NCBI RefSeq assembly: GCF_036549475.1
Contig: NZ_JAZHLI010000019.1
Coordinates: forward strand, 1 to 64,000
DNA from: Aurantimonas sp036549475
GTDB lineage: Bacteria > Pseudomonadota > Alphaproteobacteria > Rhizobiales > Rhizobiaceae
DNA: 64,000 bases
Direction: 5' to 3'
Under the pieces are notes generated by a model. That model worked only from the letters and a program-made list of their open reading frames with translations, did no database searches and was not told the origin of the DNA. Made by a program: the position numbers and the translations under genes. Below are positions 6,908-16,721 of the stretch, piece after piece (within the stretch, counting starts at the first letter, position 1; the number at the start of each line of letters is the position of its first letter).

Positions 6908-8800
6908 GTGGCGCCAGAGCCCGGACATCGCGTATCCGGAGACAGCGGTCGGACGTTCCAGACACTGGCCAATCTGTGGCCCTATATGTGGCCCTCCGAG
7001 CGGCCGGACCTGCGAATGCGCGTCGCCTATGCGACGATCTTCCTCGTCCTGGCGAAGCTGCTCACGGTTCTCGTCCCCTATTTCTACAAATGGGCGACCG
7101 ATGCCTTGGACGGCGCCGACACCGCGAAGGAATGGCTGCCGCTGGCTCTGACCGGTGCGATCACGCTCGTCGTCGCCTACAATGTCGCGCGGATCATTAC
7201 GGTCGGGCTCAACCAGCTGCGCGATGCGCTGTTCGCGCGGGTCGGCCAGCATGCGGTGCGCCGTCTCGCCTATCGAACCTTCGTCCACATGCACCGGCTG
7301 TCGCTGCGCTTTCACCTGGAGCGGCGCACCGGCGGCCTGTCGCGCATCATCGAGCGCGGCACCAAGGGCATCGAGGCGATCGTACGCTTCACCATCCTGA
7401 ACACCTTGCCGACGATCCTGGAATTCGCGCTGGTGGCGGTGATCTTCGGCTTTGCCTACGGCCTGTCCTACCTGGCGGTCATCGCCGCGACGGTGTGGCT
7501 CTATGGCTGGTTCACCATCAAGGCCAGCGACTGGCGCATCTCCATTCGCCGCGACATGAACAATTCCGACACGGACGCCAACACCAAGGCGATCGACTCG
7601 CTGCTGAACTTCGAGACCGTCAAATATTTCGGCAACGAGGGCATGGAGGCGCAGCGCTTCGACCATTCCATGGCGGGCTACGAGACGGCGGCGACGCGTA
7701 TCTGGACCTCGCTGGGCTGGCTGAATTTCGGCCAGGGCGTGATCTTCGGCGTCGGCATGGCGGTGACGATGGTGATGTCGGCGCTGGAGGTGCGCGCCGG
7801 GACTCAGACGCTCGGCGACTTCGTCTTCATCAACGCCATGCTGATGCAGCTCTCGGTGCCGCTGAACTTCATCGGCTTCGTCTATCGCGAAATCCGGCAG
7901 GGGCTCACCGACATCGAGGCGATGTTTGCTCTGCTCGAGGTGGATGCCGAGGTCAAGGATCCGCCGGACGCGCCGGCACTCGTCGTAAGCGAGGGCGCGA
8001 TCCGCTTCGAGAACGTGCATTTCGGCTACGATCCGGCGCGCGAGATCCTCAAGGGCGTCTCCTTCGAGGTGCCGCCGGGCAAGTCGGTGGCGATCGTCGG
8101 CCCGTCGGGCGCCGGCAAGTCGACGATCTCGCGGCTTCTCTTCCGCTTCTACGACGTGAAGTCGGGACGGATTTTGATCGACGGGCAGGACATCGCCAGG
8201 GTTCGCCAGGATTCGGTGCGCGGCGCCATCGGCATCGTCCCGCAGGATACGGTGCTGTTCAATGACACGATCCTCTACAACATCCGCTATGGCCGGATCT
8301 CGGCGTCGGAGGAGGAGGTGCTGCGAGCGGCGGAACTGGCGCAGATCGCCGGCTTCATTCGCGAACTGCCGGACGGCTTCAACGCCATGGTCGGCGAACG
8401 CGGCCTGAAGCTGTCGGGCGGCGAGAAGCAGCGCGTCGCCATTGCGCGGACGATCCTGAAGGCGCCGCCGATCTTGGTGCTGGACGAGGCGACGTCGGCG
8501 CTCGATACCCATACCGAACAGGAAATCCAGACCGCGCTGGACCTCGTGTCGCGGGAGCGCACGACGCTGACGATCGCCCACCGGCTGTCGACGATCATCG
8601 ATTGCGACGAGATCATCGTGCTAAAGGCCGGCGAGATTGTCGAGCGCGGATCGCATCGGCAGTTGCTGGAAGCGGCAGGGCTGTACGCCGAGATGTGGGC
8701 CATGCAGCGCGAGGCGAGCGAGGCCGAGGAAGCCCTGCGGCGCGCACGCGAAGCCGACGAATTCGGAATCGTGGACCGGCGGCGGATCCCGGAAACCTGA
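6908..8800 (+). CDS. ABC exporter of the Atm1/ABCB7 type, fused membrane and ATPase domains
   Basis: A 630-residue half-transporter working as a homodimer in the inner membrane. Residues 1-330 carry six membrane helices of the exporter type. The ATPase domain has Walker A GPSGAGKST (about 398-406), the signature LSGGEKQR (from 502), Walker B ILVLDEATSALD and the switch His in TIAHRLST. The ETVKYFGNE segment in the membrane domain is characteristic of the Atm1/HMT group, which exports glutathione-linked metal or sulfur species. The start is the GTG at 6908 with GGAAAGG upstream; a TTG at 6893 is in frame but lacks such a site. It follows the LysM gene by 147 bases. Confidence 0.9.
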   Translation: MAPEPGHRVSGDSGRTFQTLANLWPYMWPSERPDLRMRVAYATIFLVLAKLLTVLVPYFYKWATDALDGADTAKEWLPLALTGAITLVVAYNVARIITVGLNQLRDALFARVGQHAVRRLAYRTFVHMHRLSLRFHLERRTGGLSRIIERGTKGIEAIVRFTILNTLPTILEFALVAVIFGFAYGLSYLAVIAATVWLYGWFTIKASDWRISIRRDMNNSDTDANTKAIDSLLNFETVKYFGNEGMEAQRFDHSMAGYETAATRIWTSLGWLNFGQGVIFGVGMAVTMVMSALEVRAGTQTLGDFVFINAMLMQLSVPLNFIGFVYREIRQGLTDIEAMFALLEVDAEVKDPPDAPALVVSEGAIRFENVHFGYDPAREILKGVSFEVPPGKSVAIVGPSGAGKSTISRLLFRFYDVKSGRILIDGQDIARVRQDSVRGAIGIVPQDTVLFNDTILYNIRYGRISASEEEVLRAAELAQIAGFIRELPDGFNAMVGERGLKLSGGEKQRVAIARTILKAPPILVLDEATSALDTHTEQEIQTALDLVSRERTTLTIAHRLSTIIDCDEIIVLKAGEIVERGSHRQLLEAAGLYAEMWAMQREASEAEEALRRAREADEFGIVDRRRIPET

Positions 8801-8833
8801 GCCTGGAGTGCTCTGCGTCCAACCTCCCAGAGG

Positions 8834-8848
8834 GGACGCCAAGCGTCC
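8834..8848. other. Short inverted repeat behind the Atm1-type gene
   Basis: GGACGC-CAA-GCGTCC forms a six-pair hairpin with a three-base loop, 34 bases after the stop codon. No run of T follows, so it is at best a weak terminator or a transcript-end stabiliser. Confidence 0.25.
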
Positions 8849-9020
8849 GAGTCACCGCTTCGTGCTTTGCGAAAACCGATTCCGATGGTCGGGCCGATGC
8901 TGAGCCATGGCCGGCATCGCCGGATCGCGTTAAGGAACCGTCTCTAGTTCGCGCCATTCACCTTGTTGGCCCGAAACGACGCCCCATCGCGTCGCCAGTA
9001 TTGAAGGAAGCAGACCACCA

Positions 9021-9722
9021 GTGACCATCTTCACCTCGATCCGCAATGCGCTCGTGCCTGTCCACCGGGCAGGCTACCCGTTCATCGCGGGGTTCTTCGT
9101 CGTCTCGGTGATCCTCGGGCTCCTGTTGTGGGAACCGCTGTTCTGGATCGGTCTCGTGCTGACCGCATGGTGCGCCTATTTCTTCCGCGATCCCGAGCGT
9201 GTGTCGCCGGTCGCCGAGCATCTGGTGATCAGCCCGGCCGACGGCCATGTCTCGCTGGTCGGCCACGTCACGCCGCCAGCCGAGCTCGACCTCGGCACCG
9301 AGCTGATGCTGCGGATCTCGGTCTTCATGAATGTCTTCGACTGCCACGTGAACCGTTCGCCCATGCGCGGCCGGGTCCGGCTGATCTCCTATCGCGAGGG
9401 TGAGTTCCGCAATGCCGAGCTCGACAAGGCCAGCGAGGTCAACGAGCGCTCCTCGATGGTGATCGACGGGCCACGCGGCGAGATCGGCGTCGTCCAGATC
9501 GCCGGGCTGGTGGCGCGGCGTATCGTCTGCTGGGCGAATGTGGAGGACCGGATCGAGACCGGCGAGCGCTTTGGCCTGATCCGCTTCGGGTCGCGGCTCG
9601 ACATCTACCTGCCCGACGGCTTCGTGCCGCGCGTCGCCGAGGGCCAGCGCGCGATCGCCGGCGAGACGATCATCGCCGAGTTCGGCGAGAACCTGAAGAC
9701 CTGGCCGTCGAGGCGCGACTGA
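9021..9722 (+). CDS. psd: Phosphatidylserine decarboxylase proenzyme
   Basis: Converts phosphatidylserine to phosphatidylethanolamine at the inner membrane. The 233-residue size matches the short form found in alphaproteobacteria. Two N-terminal hydrophobic segments (about 20-53) anchor the protein. The family core is visible: FFRDPER, SPADGHV, FMNVFDCHVNRSP, and the self-cleavage site G190-S191 in RFGSR, which yields the pyruvoyl group. Translation starts at a GTG (9021). Its TGA shares one base with the ATG of pssA, so the two consecutive steps of the pathway are co-translated. Confidence 0.95.
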   Translation: MTIFTSIRNALVPVHRAGYPFIAGFFVVSVILGLLLWEPLFWIGLVLTAWCAYFFRDPERVSPVAEHLVISPADGHVSLVGHVTPPAELDLGTELMLRISVFMNVFDCHVNRSPMRGRVRLISYREGEFRNAELDKASEVNERSSMVIDGPRGEIGVVQIAGLVARRIVCWANVEDRIETGERFGLIRFGSRLDIYLPDGFVPRVAEGQRAIAGETIIAEFGENLKTWPSRRD

Positions 9723-10582
9723 TGGGTATCGAATCGCCGTTCCCGCCGTTCGACCCGGGCCGCCCGGATGCCGAGGACGACAAGGCGCCCCGGCGCATCC
9801 CGTTCCGGCACATCGTGCCCAACCTGATCACCATCCTGGCGATCTGTGCCGGCATGACCGGCATTCGCCTGGCATTCGAGGGACGCTTCGAATTCGCTGT
9901 CGGCATGGTGCTCGGTGCAGCGCTTCTCGACGGCATCGACGGGCGCGTGGCGCGCCTCCTGAAGGGCCAGAGCCGGTTCGGCGCCGAGATGGATTCGCTG
10001 GCCGACATCGTCAATTTCGGCGTCGCGCCGGGGCTCGTGCTCTATGCCTACATGCTGCACGATGCCGGTTCCATCGGCTGGATCGCGGCGCTGCTCTATG
10101 CGAGCGCCAGCGCGCTGCGCCTTGCGCGCTTCAACACCATGCTGGACGATCCGAAGCGGCCGAAATGGCAATCCGCCTTCTTCGTCGGCGTCCCGGCCCC
10201 CGCAGGGGCGGCCCTGGCGATGTTCCCGATCTATCTGAGCCTCTCGGGCCTGGGGACCGGCCTGCCGGAAGTCACGGCGGTTGTCGCGTCGGTCTATCTG
10301 GTCTTCATCGGCCTTCTGATGGCAAGCCGCATTCCGACCTGGTCGGGCAAGGGCGCCGGCATCCGGGTCCGGCGCGACTACGCCATCCCGATCATGCTCG
10401 CCGTGGTCTGCTACATCGCCGTGCTGCTGAGCTTCTTCTGGGCGACGCTGACACTGACCGTACTCGCCTATGGCGTGTCGATCTTCTTCTCGGTCCGGGC
10501 CTATCGCATGCGGCAGGCCCGTGAGGCCGGGCGCGGCATGTCAGGCATGTCGATGACCGACGATCAGGCCGGGTCGCGGTAA
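9722..10582 (+). CDS. pssA: CDP-diacylglycerol--serine O-phosphatidyltransferase
   Basis: Makes phosphatidylserine from CDP-diacylglycerol and serine, the substrate for Psd encoded just upstream. The CDP-alcohol transferase signature DGIDGRVARLLKGQS...EMDSLAD holds the catalytic Asp residues; several membrane helices follow. The length of 286 residues is normal. The last 19 bases overlap the 3' end of the convergent SDR gene, so the transcripts meet tail to tail. Confidence 0.95.
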   Translation: MGIESPFPPFDPGRPDAEDDKAPRRIPFRHIVPNLITILAICAGMTGIRLAFEGRFEFAVGMVLGAALLDGIDGRVARLLKGQSRFGAEMDSLADIVNFGVAPGLVLYAYMLHDAGSIGWIAALLYASASALRLARFNTMLDDPKRPKWQSAFFVGVPAPAGAALAMFPIYLSLSGLGTGLPEVTAVVASVYLVFIGLLMASRIPTWSGKGAGIRVRRDYAIPIMLAVVCYIAVLLSFFWATLTLTVLAYGVSIFFSVRAYRMRQAREAGRGMSGMSMTDDQAGSR

Positions 10583-11304
10583 TCCAGGAAGCGTTCCTGC
10601 CGGACGTCGTAGAGCTTGCCGGTCTCGGTGATGTCGGCAAAGGCAAGCGGCACGATCCTGGCGGCTACCTCTCGGGCGGTCGGCAGGTTCTTGGCATCCT
10701 CACCGGGCATGGCCAAGGCCCGCATGGCGGTACGCGTCGCGCCGGGATTGACCGAGTTCACGCGCAGCGGCAGCTTCTCGGTCTCGTTGGCCCAGGATTT
10801 CACCATCGCCTCGCACGCAGCCTTGGTCGCGGCGTAGAGCGACCAGAAGGCGCGGGCGGAATGGGCCGCACCCGACGACATGACGATGGCCCGTCCCGCA
10901 TCGGACTTGCGCAGCAGTGGATCGGTGGTGCGGATCAGCCGCCAGGTCGCGTTGACGTTCACCGTCATCGTCTTCTCGAAGACCTTCGCCTCGATGTGCC
11001 CGATCGGCGCCAGCACGCCCAGAAGGCCAGCATTGGCCACCAGCACGTCGAGCTTGCCCCAGCGCGCGTGAATTGCGCCGCCGAGGCGGTCGATGCCGCC
11101 CATGTCGGTCAGGTCGAGCGGCACCAAGGTCGCCGAACCGCCGAGAGCCTTGATCTCGTCGTCGAGTTCCTCGAGGCCGCCAACCGTGCGGGCGACCGCG
11201 ATCACGTGCGAACCTTCGGCGGCCAGGCCCTTGGCGATCTGGTAGCCGATGCCGCGCGAGGCGCCGGTGACCAGTGCGACACGATCCTGAAGCTGCTTTG
11301 TCAT
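10564..11304 (-). CDS. Short-chain dehydrogenase/reductase
   Basis: A 246-residue NAD(P)-dependent oxidoreductase of the classical SDR fold: cofactor loop TGASRGIG near the N-terminus, the NAG motif in VLVANAG, the catalytic Ser in MSSGAA and the YAATK motif carrying Tyr and Lys. The substrate is not evident. The gene ends inside the end of pssA and lies 38 bases downstream of purF on the same strand, so it may be transcribed with purF; SDR genes downstream of purF are common in Hyphomicrobiales. Confidence 0.85.
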   Translation of the reverse strand: MTKQLQDRVALVTGASRGIGYQIAKGLAAEGSHVIAVARTVGGLEELDDEIKALGGSATLVPLDLTDMGGIDRLGGAIHARWGKLDVLVANAGLLGVLAPIGHIEAKVFEKTMTVNVNATWRLIRTTDPLLRKSDAGRAIVMSSGAAHSARAFWSLYAATKAACEAMVKSWANETEKLPLRVNSVNPGATRTAMRALAMPGEDAKNLPTAREVAARIVPLAFADITETGKLYDVRQERFLDYRDPA

Positions 11305-11341
11305 CTGATGTCTGCCGGTACAATGGATATTGTCGGGGCTG

Positions 11342-12793
11342 TCAGCCGGCGCCGCCGAGCAGCGTCAGGGGACGGACGTTCTCCATTCCCTCCTGATCGG
11401 TCAGCGAGGTCGGATAGTCGCCGGTGAAGCAGGCGTCACAGAACTGCGGGGCCATCTTGTTGCGGGACGGCTCGTCGGTCGCCCGGTAGAGGCCATCGAT
11501 CGACAGGAAGGCGAGAGAATCGACCTTGATGAAGTCGGCCATCTCGTCGACGGTCATGCGCGAGGCCAGCAGCTTGGCCTTCTCCGGCGTATCGACGCCG
11601 TAGAAGCAGCTCGCCCGGGTCGGCGGCGACGCGATGCGCATGTGCACTTCGGTGGCGCCGGCCTCGCGGACCATCTGGACGATCTTCTGGCTGGTCGTTC
11701 CTCGCACGATCGAATCGTCCACGAGGATGACCCGCTTGCCCTCGAGCATGCGGCGGTTGGCGTTGTGCTTCAGCTTGACGCCCATGTGGCGGATCGAATC
11801 CGTCGGCTGGATGAAGGTCCGGCCGACATAGTGATTGCGGATGATGCCGAGTTCGAAGGGCAGGTTGGATTCCTGCGCGTAGCCGATTGCCGCGGGAACG
11901 CCCGAATCGGGAACCGGCACGACGAGATCGGCCTCGGGATGGCTCTCGCGGGCGAGTTCGGCGCCGATCTTCTTGCGGATCTCGTAGACGTTGCGACCCT
12001 CGACGGTGGAGTCGGGCCGGGCGAAATAGACATATTCGAAAATGCAAAAGCGCGGGCGCCGCGCCTGGAACGGGAAGATGCTCTCGATGCCATCGTCGCT
12101 GATGACGACCATTTCGCCGGGCTCGATGTCGCGCACGAAATCGGCGCCGATGATGTCGAGGGCGCAGGTTTCCGACGCCAGGATCGGAGAGCCTTCCAGG
12201 TCGCCCAGGACCAGCGGGCGGATGCCCAGCGGGTCGCGCACGCCGACCATCTTCTTGGACGACAGGCCGACCAGCGAGAACGCGCCTTCGAGACGCGTCA
12301 GGGCATCGACCAGCTTCTCGACGAACAGCCGTGCCGCGCTGGTGGCGACCAGATGCAGGATGGTCTCGGTGTCGGAGGTGGAGGAGAAGATCGAGCCGCG
12401 GCGCTGCAGTTCGCGCTGCACGGTCATGGCATTGGTGATGTTGCCATTGTGGGCGACGGCGAAGCCGCCGGCCGACAGTTCGGCGAAGAAGGGCTGGACG
12501 TTGCGCAGGCCGCCGCCGCCGGTGGTGGCGTAGCGCGTGTGGCCGATGGCGGAGGAGCCGGGCAGGCGTTCCAGCACCGCCTGCTTGGTGAAGGTGTCGC
12601 CGATCAGGCCGGCATGGCGCTCGACGTGGAACTGGGTCCCGTCGTAGGAGACGATGCCGGCCGCTTCCTGGCCCCGGTGCTGCAGGGCATGCAGGCCGAG
12701 CGTCGTCAGTGCGGCGGCGTCCGTCCGTTTGAAAATGCCGAAAACGCCGCACTCTTCATGCAGCGAATCATCGCCGAAAGGCGTGTCATCCAT
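11342..12793 (-). CDS. purF: Amidophosphoribosyltransferase
   Basis: Catalyses the first committed step of purine synthesis: glutamine plus PRPP to phosphoribosylamine. The start at 12793 puts the catalytic Cys at residue 15 (HEECGVFG) after a short propeptide that is cleaved in this family. The HRGQE motif of the glutaminase domain and the PRPP loop VILVDDSIVRGTTS are present. The length of 483 residues is normal. An in-frame ATG at 12871 exists but adds an unlikely basic leader. purM and purN are also in this window at 55-57 kb. Confidence 0.95.
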   Translation of the reverse strand: MDDTPFGDDSLHEECGVFGIFKRTDAAALTTLGLHALQHRGQEAAGIVSYDGTQFHVERHAGLIGDTFTKQAVLERLPGSSAIGHTRYATTGGGGLRNVQPFFAELSAGGFAVAHNGNITNAMTVQRELQRRGSIFSSTSDTETILHLVATSAARLFVEKLVDALTRLEGAFSLVGLSSKKMVGVRDPLGIRPLVLGDLEGSPILASETCALDIIGADFVRDIEPGEMVVISDDGIESIFPFQARRPRFCIFEYVYFARPDSTVEGRNVYEIRKKIGAELARESHPEADLVVPVPDSGVPAAIGYAQESNLPFELGIIRNHYVGRTFIQPTDSIRHMGVKLKHNANRRMLEGKRVILVDDSIVRGTTSQKIVQMVREAGATEVHMRIASPPTRASCFYGVDTPEKAKLLASRMTVDEMADFIKVDSLAFLSIDGLYRATDEPSRNKMAPQFCDACFTGDYPTSLTDQEGMENVRPLTLLGGAG

Positions 12794-12913
12794 CAATTTT
12801 ATCCGCCGTTTGCCGTTGTCGGTCGGCCGTCCGTGAGATGCCTCACCATATAGGCGCTTATGTCGTCGCACGCGAGGCGGTGAACGAAGTGATCACGGCC
12901 GACCACAGGATCG

Positions 12914-13537
12914 TCAGTTCGCCGGCTGCGACTGCGGACTGTCGGCGCCTTCGATGACGCCCTCGATCGAGGCAGGTTCACCCGGCGCGGCGCCGCCGCC
13001 CTCGGGAACGCCGTCCTCTTCGCCCTGCGGCCCACGGATCCGGTCGAGGATGACTTCCTCGGGATTGTCCGGCAGGGCGGCGACCAGCTGCTGCCCGAGA
13101 TTGTCGAGGAATGGCTTGGAGCGCGCGCCGGCGATCCATTCCGGCTGGTTCTCGGGGGCCAGCCAGTTGAAGAACAGCATGGCCACGACGACCAGCAGCA
13201 GCCCGCGCACGGCACCGAAGACGAAGCCGAGTGTGCGGTCGAGCGCACCGATGCGGCTGTCAATGATGAAGTCGGCGATGCGCAGCGTGATGAAGGACAC
13301 GATGATCAGGACGACGAGGAAGATCACGGCCGCGGCCGCGACCATCGCCACGGTGTCGGAGGCGATGTACTCGGCCGCGTAGGGCGTCAGCGGCTCGTAG
13401 AAGAAGAATGCGGCGGCCGCGGCGACGAGCCACGAGACGACCGACAGGATCTCCCGCGAGAAGCCCCGGACCATGGCGAGCAGCGCCGAGACCAGCATGA
13501 TCGCGAAGAGGATCGCATCGAGAAGCGTGACGGTCAT
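12914..13537 (-). CDS. cvpA: CvpA family membrane protein
   Basis: A 207-residue inner-membrane protein with four hydrophobic segments in the first 150 residues and a Pro/Gly/Glu-rich soluble tail. The opening TLLDAILFAIMLVSALLAMVRG and the internal GALDRTLGFVFGAVRG are typical of CvpA. In other bacteria cvpA is near purF, as here, and has been linked to colicin V production and envelope maintenance; the biochemical role is unknown. I chose the ATG at 13537, before the first membrane segment; the longer frame from 13609 adds a Pro/Arg-rich leader. Confidence 0.85.
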   Translation of the reverse strand: MTVTLLDAILFAIMLVSALLAMVRGFSREILSVVSWLVAAAAAFFFYEPLTPYAAEYIASDTVAMVAAAAVIFLVVLIIVSFITLRIADFIIDSRIGALDRTLGFVFGAVRGLLLVVVAMLFFNWLAPENQPEWIAGARSKPFLDNLGQQLVAALPDNPEEVILDRIRGPQGEEDGVPEGGGAAPGEPASIEGVIEGADSPQSQPAN

Positions 13538-13657
13538 CAAGGGTGGCCCCGTAGGCATATGGATCGTGCGGGCGGGCGCGGGAACGCCCCGGCGGCCCCG
13601 CTCGCCCACGCTGTAGCGCTTTTCATGACAGTTTTACACTAGGGAGTTGGCGGAAAA

Positions 13658-15046
13658 TCAAGCGTCGCTCCCGTTGCCGCCGGCAGCGACGCGGGCCACG
13701 AGATCGGGCAGGGCCTCGATCTCGTTGGTCACGACGTCCCGCGAGCGGGGCAGGTCGGCGCTGCCCGATGGCAGGACGGCCTGGCGGAATCCGAGCTTTT
13801 CCGCCTCCTTGAGGCGTTGGGCGGCCTGGCCGACGGGGCGGACCGAGCCGGACAGGCTGATTTCGCCGAAATACACGCAATCGGCGGGCAGGGGCGCGCC
13901 GCTCAGCGAGGAGACCAGCGCCGCGGCGACCGCCAGATCGGCGGCCGGCTCGGAGATTCGGAACCCGCCGGCCACGTTGAGATAGACGTCGTGCTGGCCG
14001 AGTCGCACGCCGCAATGGGCCTCCAGCACGGCGAGCACCATGGCCAGGCGCGGCTGGTCCCAGCCGAGCACGGCGCGGCGCGGCGTTCCGAGCGCCGAGG
14101 GTGCGACGAGCGCCTGGATCTCGACGAGAACCGGCCGCGTGCCCTCCATGCCGGCGAAGACGGCGGCGCCCGCGGCCTTCTCGTTGCGCTCGCCGAGGAA
14201 GAGTTCGGACGGGTTCTGCACCTCGCGCAGTCCGAGATCGCCCATCTCGAAGACGCCGATCTCGTCGGTGGGGCCGAAACGGTTCTTCACTGTGCGCAGG
14301 ATGCGATAGTGATGGCCGCCTTCGCCCTCGAAATACAGGACGGCGTCGACCATGTGCTCGACGACGCGCGGCCCGGCGATCTGGCCCTCCTTGGTCACGT
14401 GGCCGACGAGGATGACGGCGGCGCCGCTCGCCTTGGCGAAGCGGATCATCGCCTGCACGCCGACGCGCACCTGGGTGACGGTGCCGGGAGCCGATTCAGC
14501 CAGATCGCTCCACAGGGTCTGGATCGAATCGATGATGACGAGGTCCGGGCGCCTGGCTTCGGCCAGGGTGGCGAGGATGTCCTCGACATTGGTCTCGGCC
14601 ATCAGCTGGACATCGGTGTCGGCAACGTTCAGGCGCTGGGCGCGCAGCCGGACTTGGGCCACCGCCTCCTCGCCGGAGACATAGACCACGCTGTGGCCGC
14701 GCCGCGACAGGGCTGCGGCGGTCTGCATCAGGAGGGTCGACTTGCCGATGCCCGGGTCGCCGCCGATCAGCAGCGCCGAGCCGCGCACGATGCCGCCGCC
14801 GGTCGCCCTGTCCAGCTCGTCGATGCCGGAGATGATGCGCGGGGCCTCCTCCAGCTCGCCGGACAGCGGCAGCAGCGCAGAGCGCGTGCCCTTGCGCCGG
14901 CCGCGCTGGGGGCCGCCGCCGATGCCGCCGGAGGCGTTTTCCTCGACGATGGTATTCCACTCGCCGCAGGATTCGCACTTGCCCTGCCAACGCGTATAGA
15001 CCGCGCCGCAGCTCTGGCAGATGAAGGACAGTTTCGCTTTTGCCAT
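13658..15046 (-). CDS. radA: DNA repair protein RadA
   Basis: RadA is a RecA-like ATPase that helps branch migration in recombinational repair. At 462 residues it has all three parts: an N-terminal zinc finger with C10, C13, C24, C27; the ATPase core with Walker A GGDPGIGKST and the RadA-specific KNRFG motif; and a C-terminal Lon-protease-like domain without protease activity. The ATG at 15046 follows an AAGAAGG site. The cvpA start lies about 120 bases downstream of the stop. The DUF1294 gene is divergent. Confidence 0.95.
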   Translation of the reverse strand: MAKAKLSFICQSCGAVYTRWQGKCESCGEWNTIVEENASGGIGGGPQRGRRKGTRSALLPLSGELEEAPRIISGIDELDRATGGGIVRGSALLIGGDPGIGKSTLLMQTAAALSRRGHSVVYVSGEEAVAQVRLRAQRLNVADTDVQLMAETNVEDILATLAEARRPDLVIIDSIQTLWSDLAESAPGTVTQVRVGVQAMIRFAKASGAAVILVGHVTKEGQIAGPRVVEHMVDAVLYFEGEGGHHYRILRTVKNRFGPTDEIGVFEMGDLGLREVQNPSELFLGERNEKAAGAAVFAGMEGTRPVLVEIQALVAPSALGTPRRAVLGWDQPRLAMVLAVLEAHCGVRLGQHDVYLNVAGGFRISEPAADLAVAAALVSSLSGAPLPADCVYFGEISLSGSVRPVGQAAQRLKEAEKLGFRQAVLPSGSADLPRSRDVVTNEIEALPDLVARVAAGGNGSDA

Positions 15047-15184
15047 GGGGCCTTCTTGGTTCGCATCGGATCGTCCGTCAAGAACAAAACAAAAACACAG
15101 AGATTGAACGCTTCGGGCCGCACGGGGCCAGATGCGGCGGTCCGGCGCGGCAAGGCAGCTGTTTGACGACAAGGGACCGGCAAT

Positions 15185-15547
15185 ATGTCTGAGCGACAAT
15201 CCGTTCTGAAATCAGGACGCGAGGCGACGGTGCTGGCTATCTGCCTTTATTTGCTGACGGTGAATGTCGCCGCCTACTGGGCCTTTGTCGTCGACAAGAC
15301 GAAGGCCCGGGCGGGTGTGCGGCGAATGTCCGAACAGGCCCTCCTGACGTACGCCCTGATTGGCGGCAGCGTCGGGGCGATCGCCGCGCAGCAGATCATC
15401 CGCCACAAGACCCGCAAGGAACCTTTCCGCACCCAGCTCTGGGCCATCGCCGCCCTGCAAACCGTGCTGGTGGTCGGGTTGGCGACGACGATGCTGGTGC
15501 TCGGACCGGACGTGGTGCTGGCCTGGGCGGCCGGGCAGATCAGCTGA
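15185..15547 (+). CDS. DUF1294 small membrane protein
   Basis: A 120-residue protein with three or four membrane segments. The pattern DKTKARAGVRRMSEQ, then GGSVGA and RHKTRKEPF is the DUF1294 signature; the function of this family is unknown. It is read divergently from radA and its 3' end overlaps the end of alr by eight bases. The ATG at 15185 follows the sequence GGGACCGGCAAT. Confidence 0.85.
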   Translation: MSERQSVLKSGREATVLAICLYLLTVNVAAYWAFVVDKTKARAGVRRMSEQALLTYALIGGSVGAIAAQQIIRHKTRKEPFRTQLWAIAALQTVLVVGLATTMLVLGPDVVLAWAAGQIS

Positions 15548-16718
15548 GACCGGCACCGGTCGACCAGCGGCGTTCCACCCGTGGCCCGAGCCCGGTCAGC
15601 AATTCGTAGGCGATCGTGCCGGCCGCCGTCGCTACCGCGTCGATCGGCAGGTTCGGGCCGAAGAACTCGACGCGGTCGCCCGGAGCAAGGGCCGCTTCCG
15701 GCAGGTCGGTGACGTCGAGCAGGGTGAGGTCCATGGAGACCCGGCCGAGCACCGGCACGCGCCGACCCGCCACGAAGGTTTCGGTGCCGGCGCGAAGACC
15801 GCGTATGGCTACGCCGGCACCCGAGGCGGCGCGCTGGTAGCCGTCGGCATAGCCGAGACCGACCGTGGCGATGCGGGTGTCGCGCGCCAGCGGGGCTGCG
15901 GCGCCGTAGCCCGCGGCCTCGCCGGCGCTGGCGGTGCGAAGCTGCAGGATGGCGGCCGTCAGGCGTGCGACAGGACGCAGGACGCCGCGGGAAGCCGGGC
16001 CCGCCTCGCCGCCATAGAGTGCGATCCCGGGGCGGGTCAGATCGAAACCAAAGTCAGCGCCGAGGAAGACGCCCGCCGAATTGGCCAGCGACCGCGGCAC
16101 GCCCGGAAGCAGCGCCGCCAGGGCCAGGAAGCGCTCGCGCTGGCGCGCGCTCTGGTCGGTGGTCTCGTCCGCCGAGGCGAGGTGGCTCATCACCAGCGAC
16201 AGATCGAGTTCGCCGGACGCGACCAGCGCCGAGGCCAATTGCGCGTCCGCCAGGTTGAGGCCGAGGCGGTTCATGCCGGTCTCGAACTGGATCGCGGCGG
16301 GCGCGCGACGCCCGGCCGAACGCAGACCCTCGCGCCAGACGGCGATGTCGTCCGGGGTCGACAGGACGGGCGTGAGACCGGCGCTCAGATGCAGCGGAAT
16401 GCTGGCGGGTTCGAGACCCTGCAGGACGAAGATGCGCGTATCGTGGGCAGCCTCCGCTTCCCCCGCTGCGTCGAGCGCGGCACGGACGGCAAGGCCTTCC
16501 CCGGCCCAGGCAACGAAGAAGTCCCGGCAGCCCGCATTGTAGAGCGTGGACGCGACCTTGCCGGCGCCGAGACCATAGCCGTCGGCCTTCACGGCGGCCC
16601 CGGTGCGCGCGCCGGGGTTGCGGGCCGCGAGCAGCCGCCAGTTGGCGGCGAGCGCCGAGCTGTCGATCTCGACCACAGGCATGCGATCGGGCCGAAAGGA
16701 CGGCGACAGGGTCAACAC
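15540..16718 (-). CDS. alr: Alanine racemase
   Basis: A PLP enzyme making D-alanine for peptidoglycan. The cofactor lysine is K44 in AAVKADGYGLG and the second catalytic base is the Tyr in the GLGYADGYQR segment; MNRLG and SMDLTLLDV are further family marks. The length of 392 residues is normal. Its start lies three bases after the dnaB stop, so it is the second gene of a dnaB-alr unit, an arrangement common in Hyphomicrobiales. Confidence 0.95.
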   Translation of the reverse strand: MLTLSPSFRPDRMPVVEIDSSALAANWRLLAARNPGARTGAAVKADGYGLGAGKVASTLYNAGCRDFFVAWAGEGLAVRAALDAAGEAEAAHDTRIFVLQGLEPASIPLHLSAGLTPVLSTPDDIAVWREGLRSAGRRAPAAIQFETGMNRLGLNLADAQLASALVASGELDLSLVMSHLASADETTDQSARQRERFLALAALLPGVPRSLANSAGVFLGADFGFDLTRPGIALYGGEAGPASRGVLRPVARLTAAILQLRTASAGEAAGYGAAAPLARDTRIATVGLGYADGYQRAASGAGVAIRGLRAGTETFVAGRRVPVLGRVSMDLTLLDVTDLPEAALAPGDRVEFFGPNLPIDAVATAAGTIAYELLTGLGPRVERRWSTGAGLS

Positions 16719-16721
16719 CGG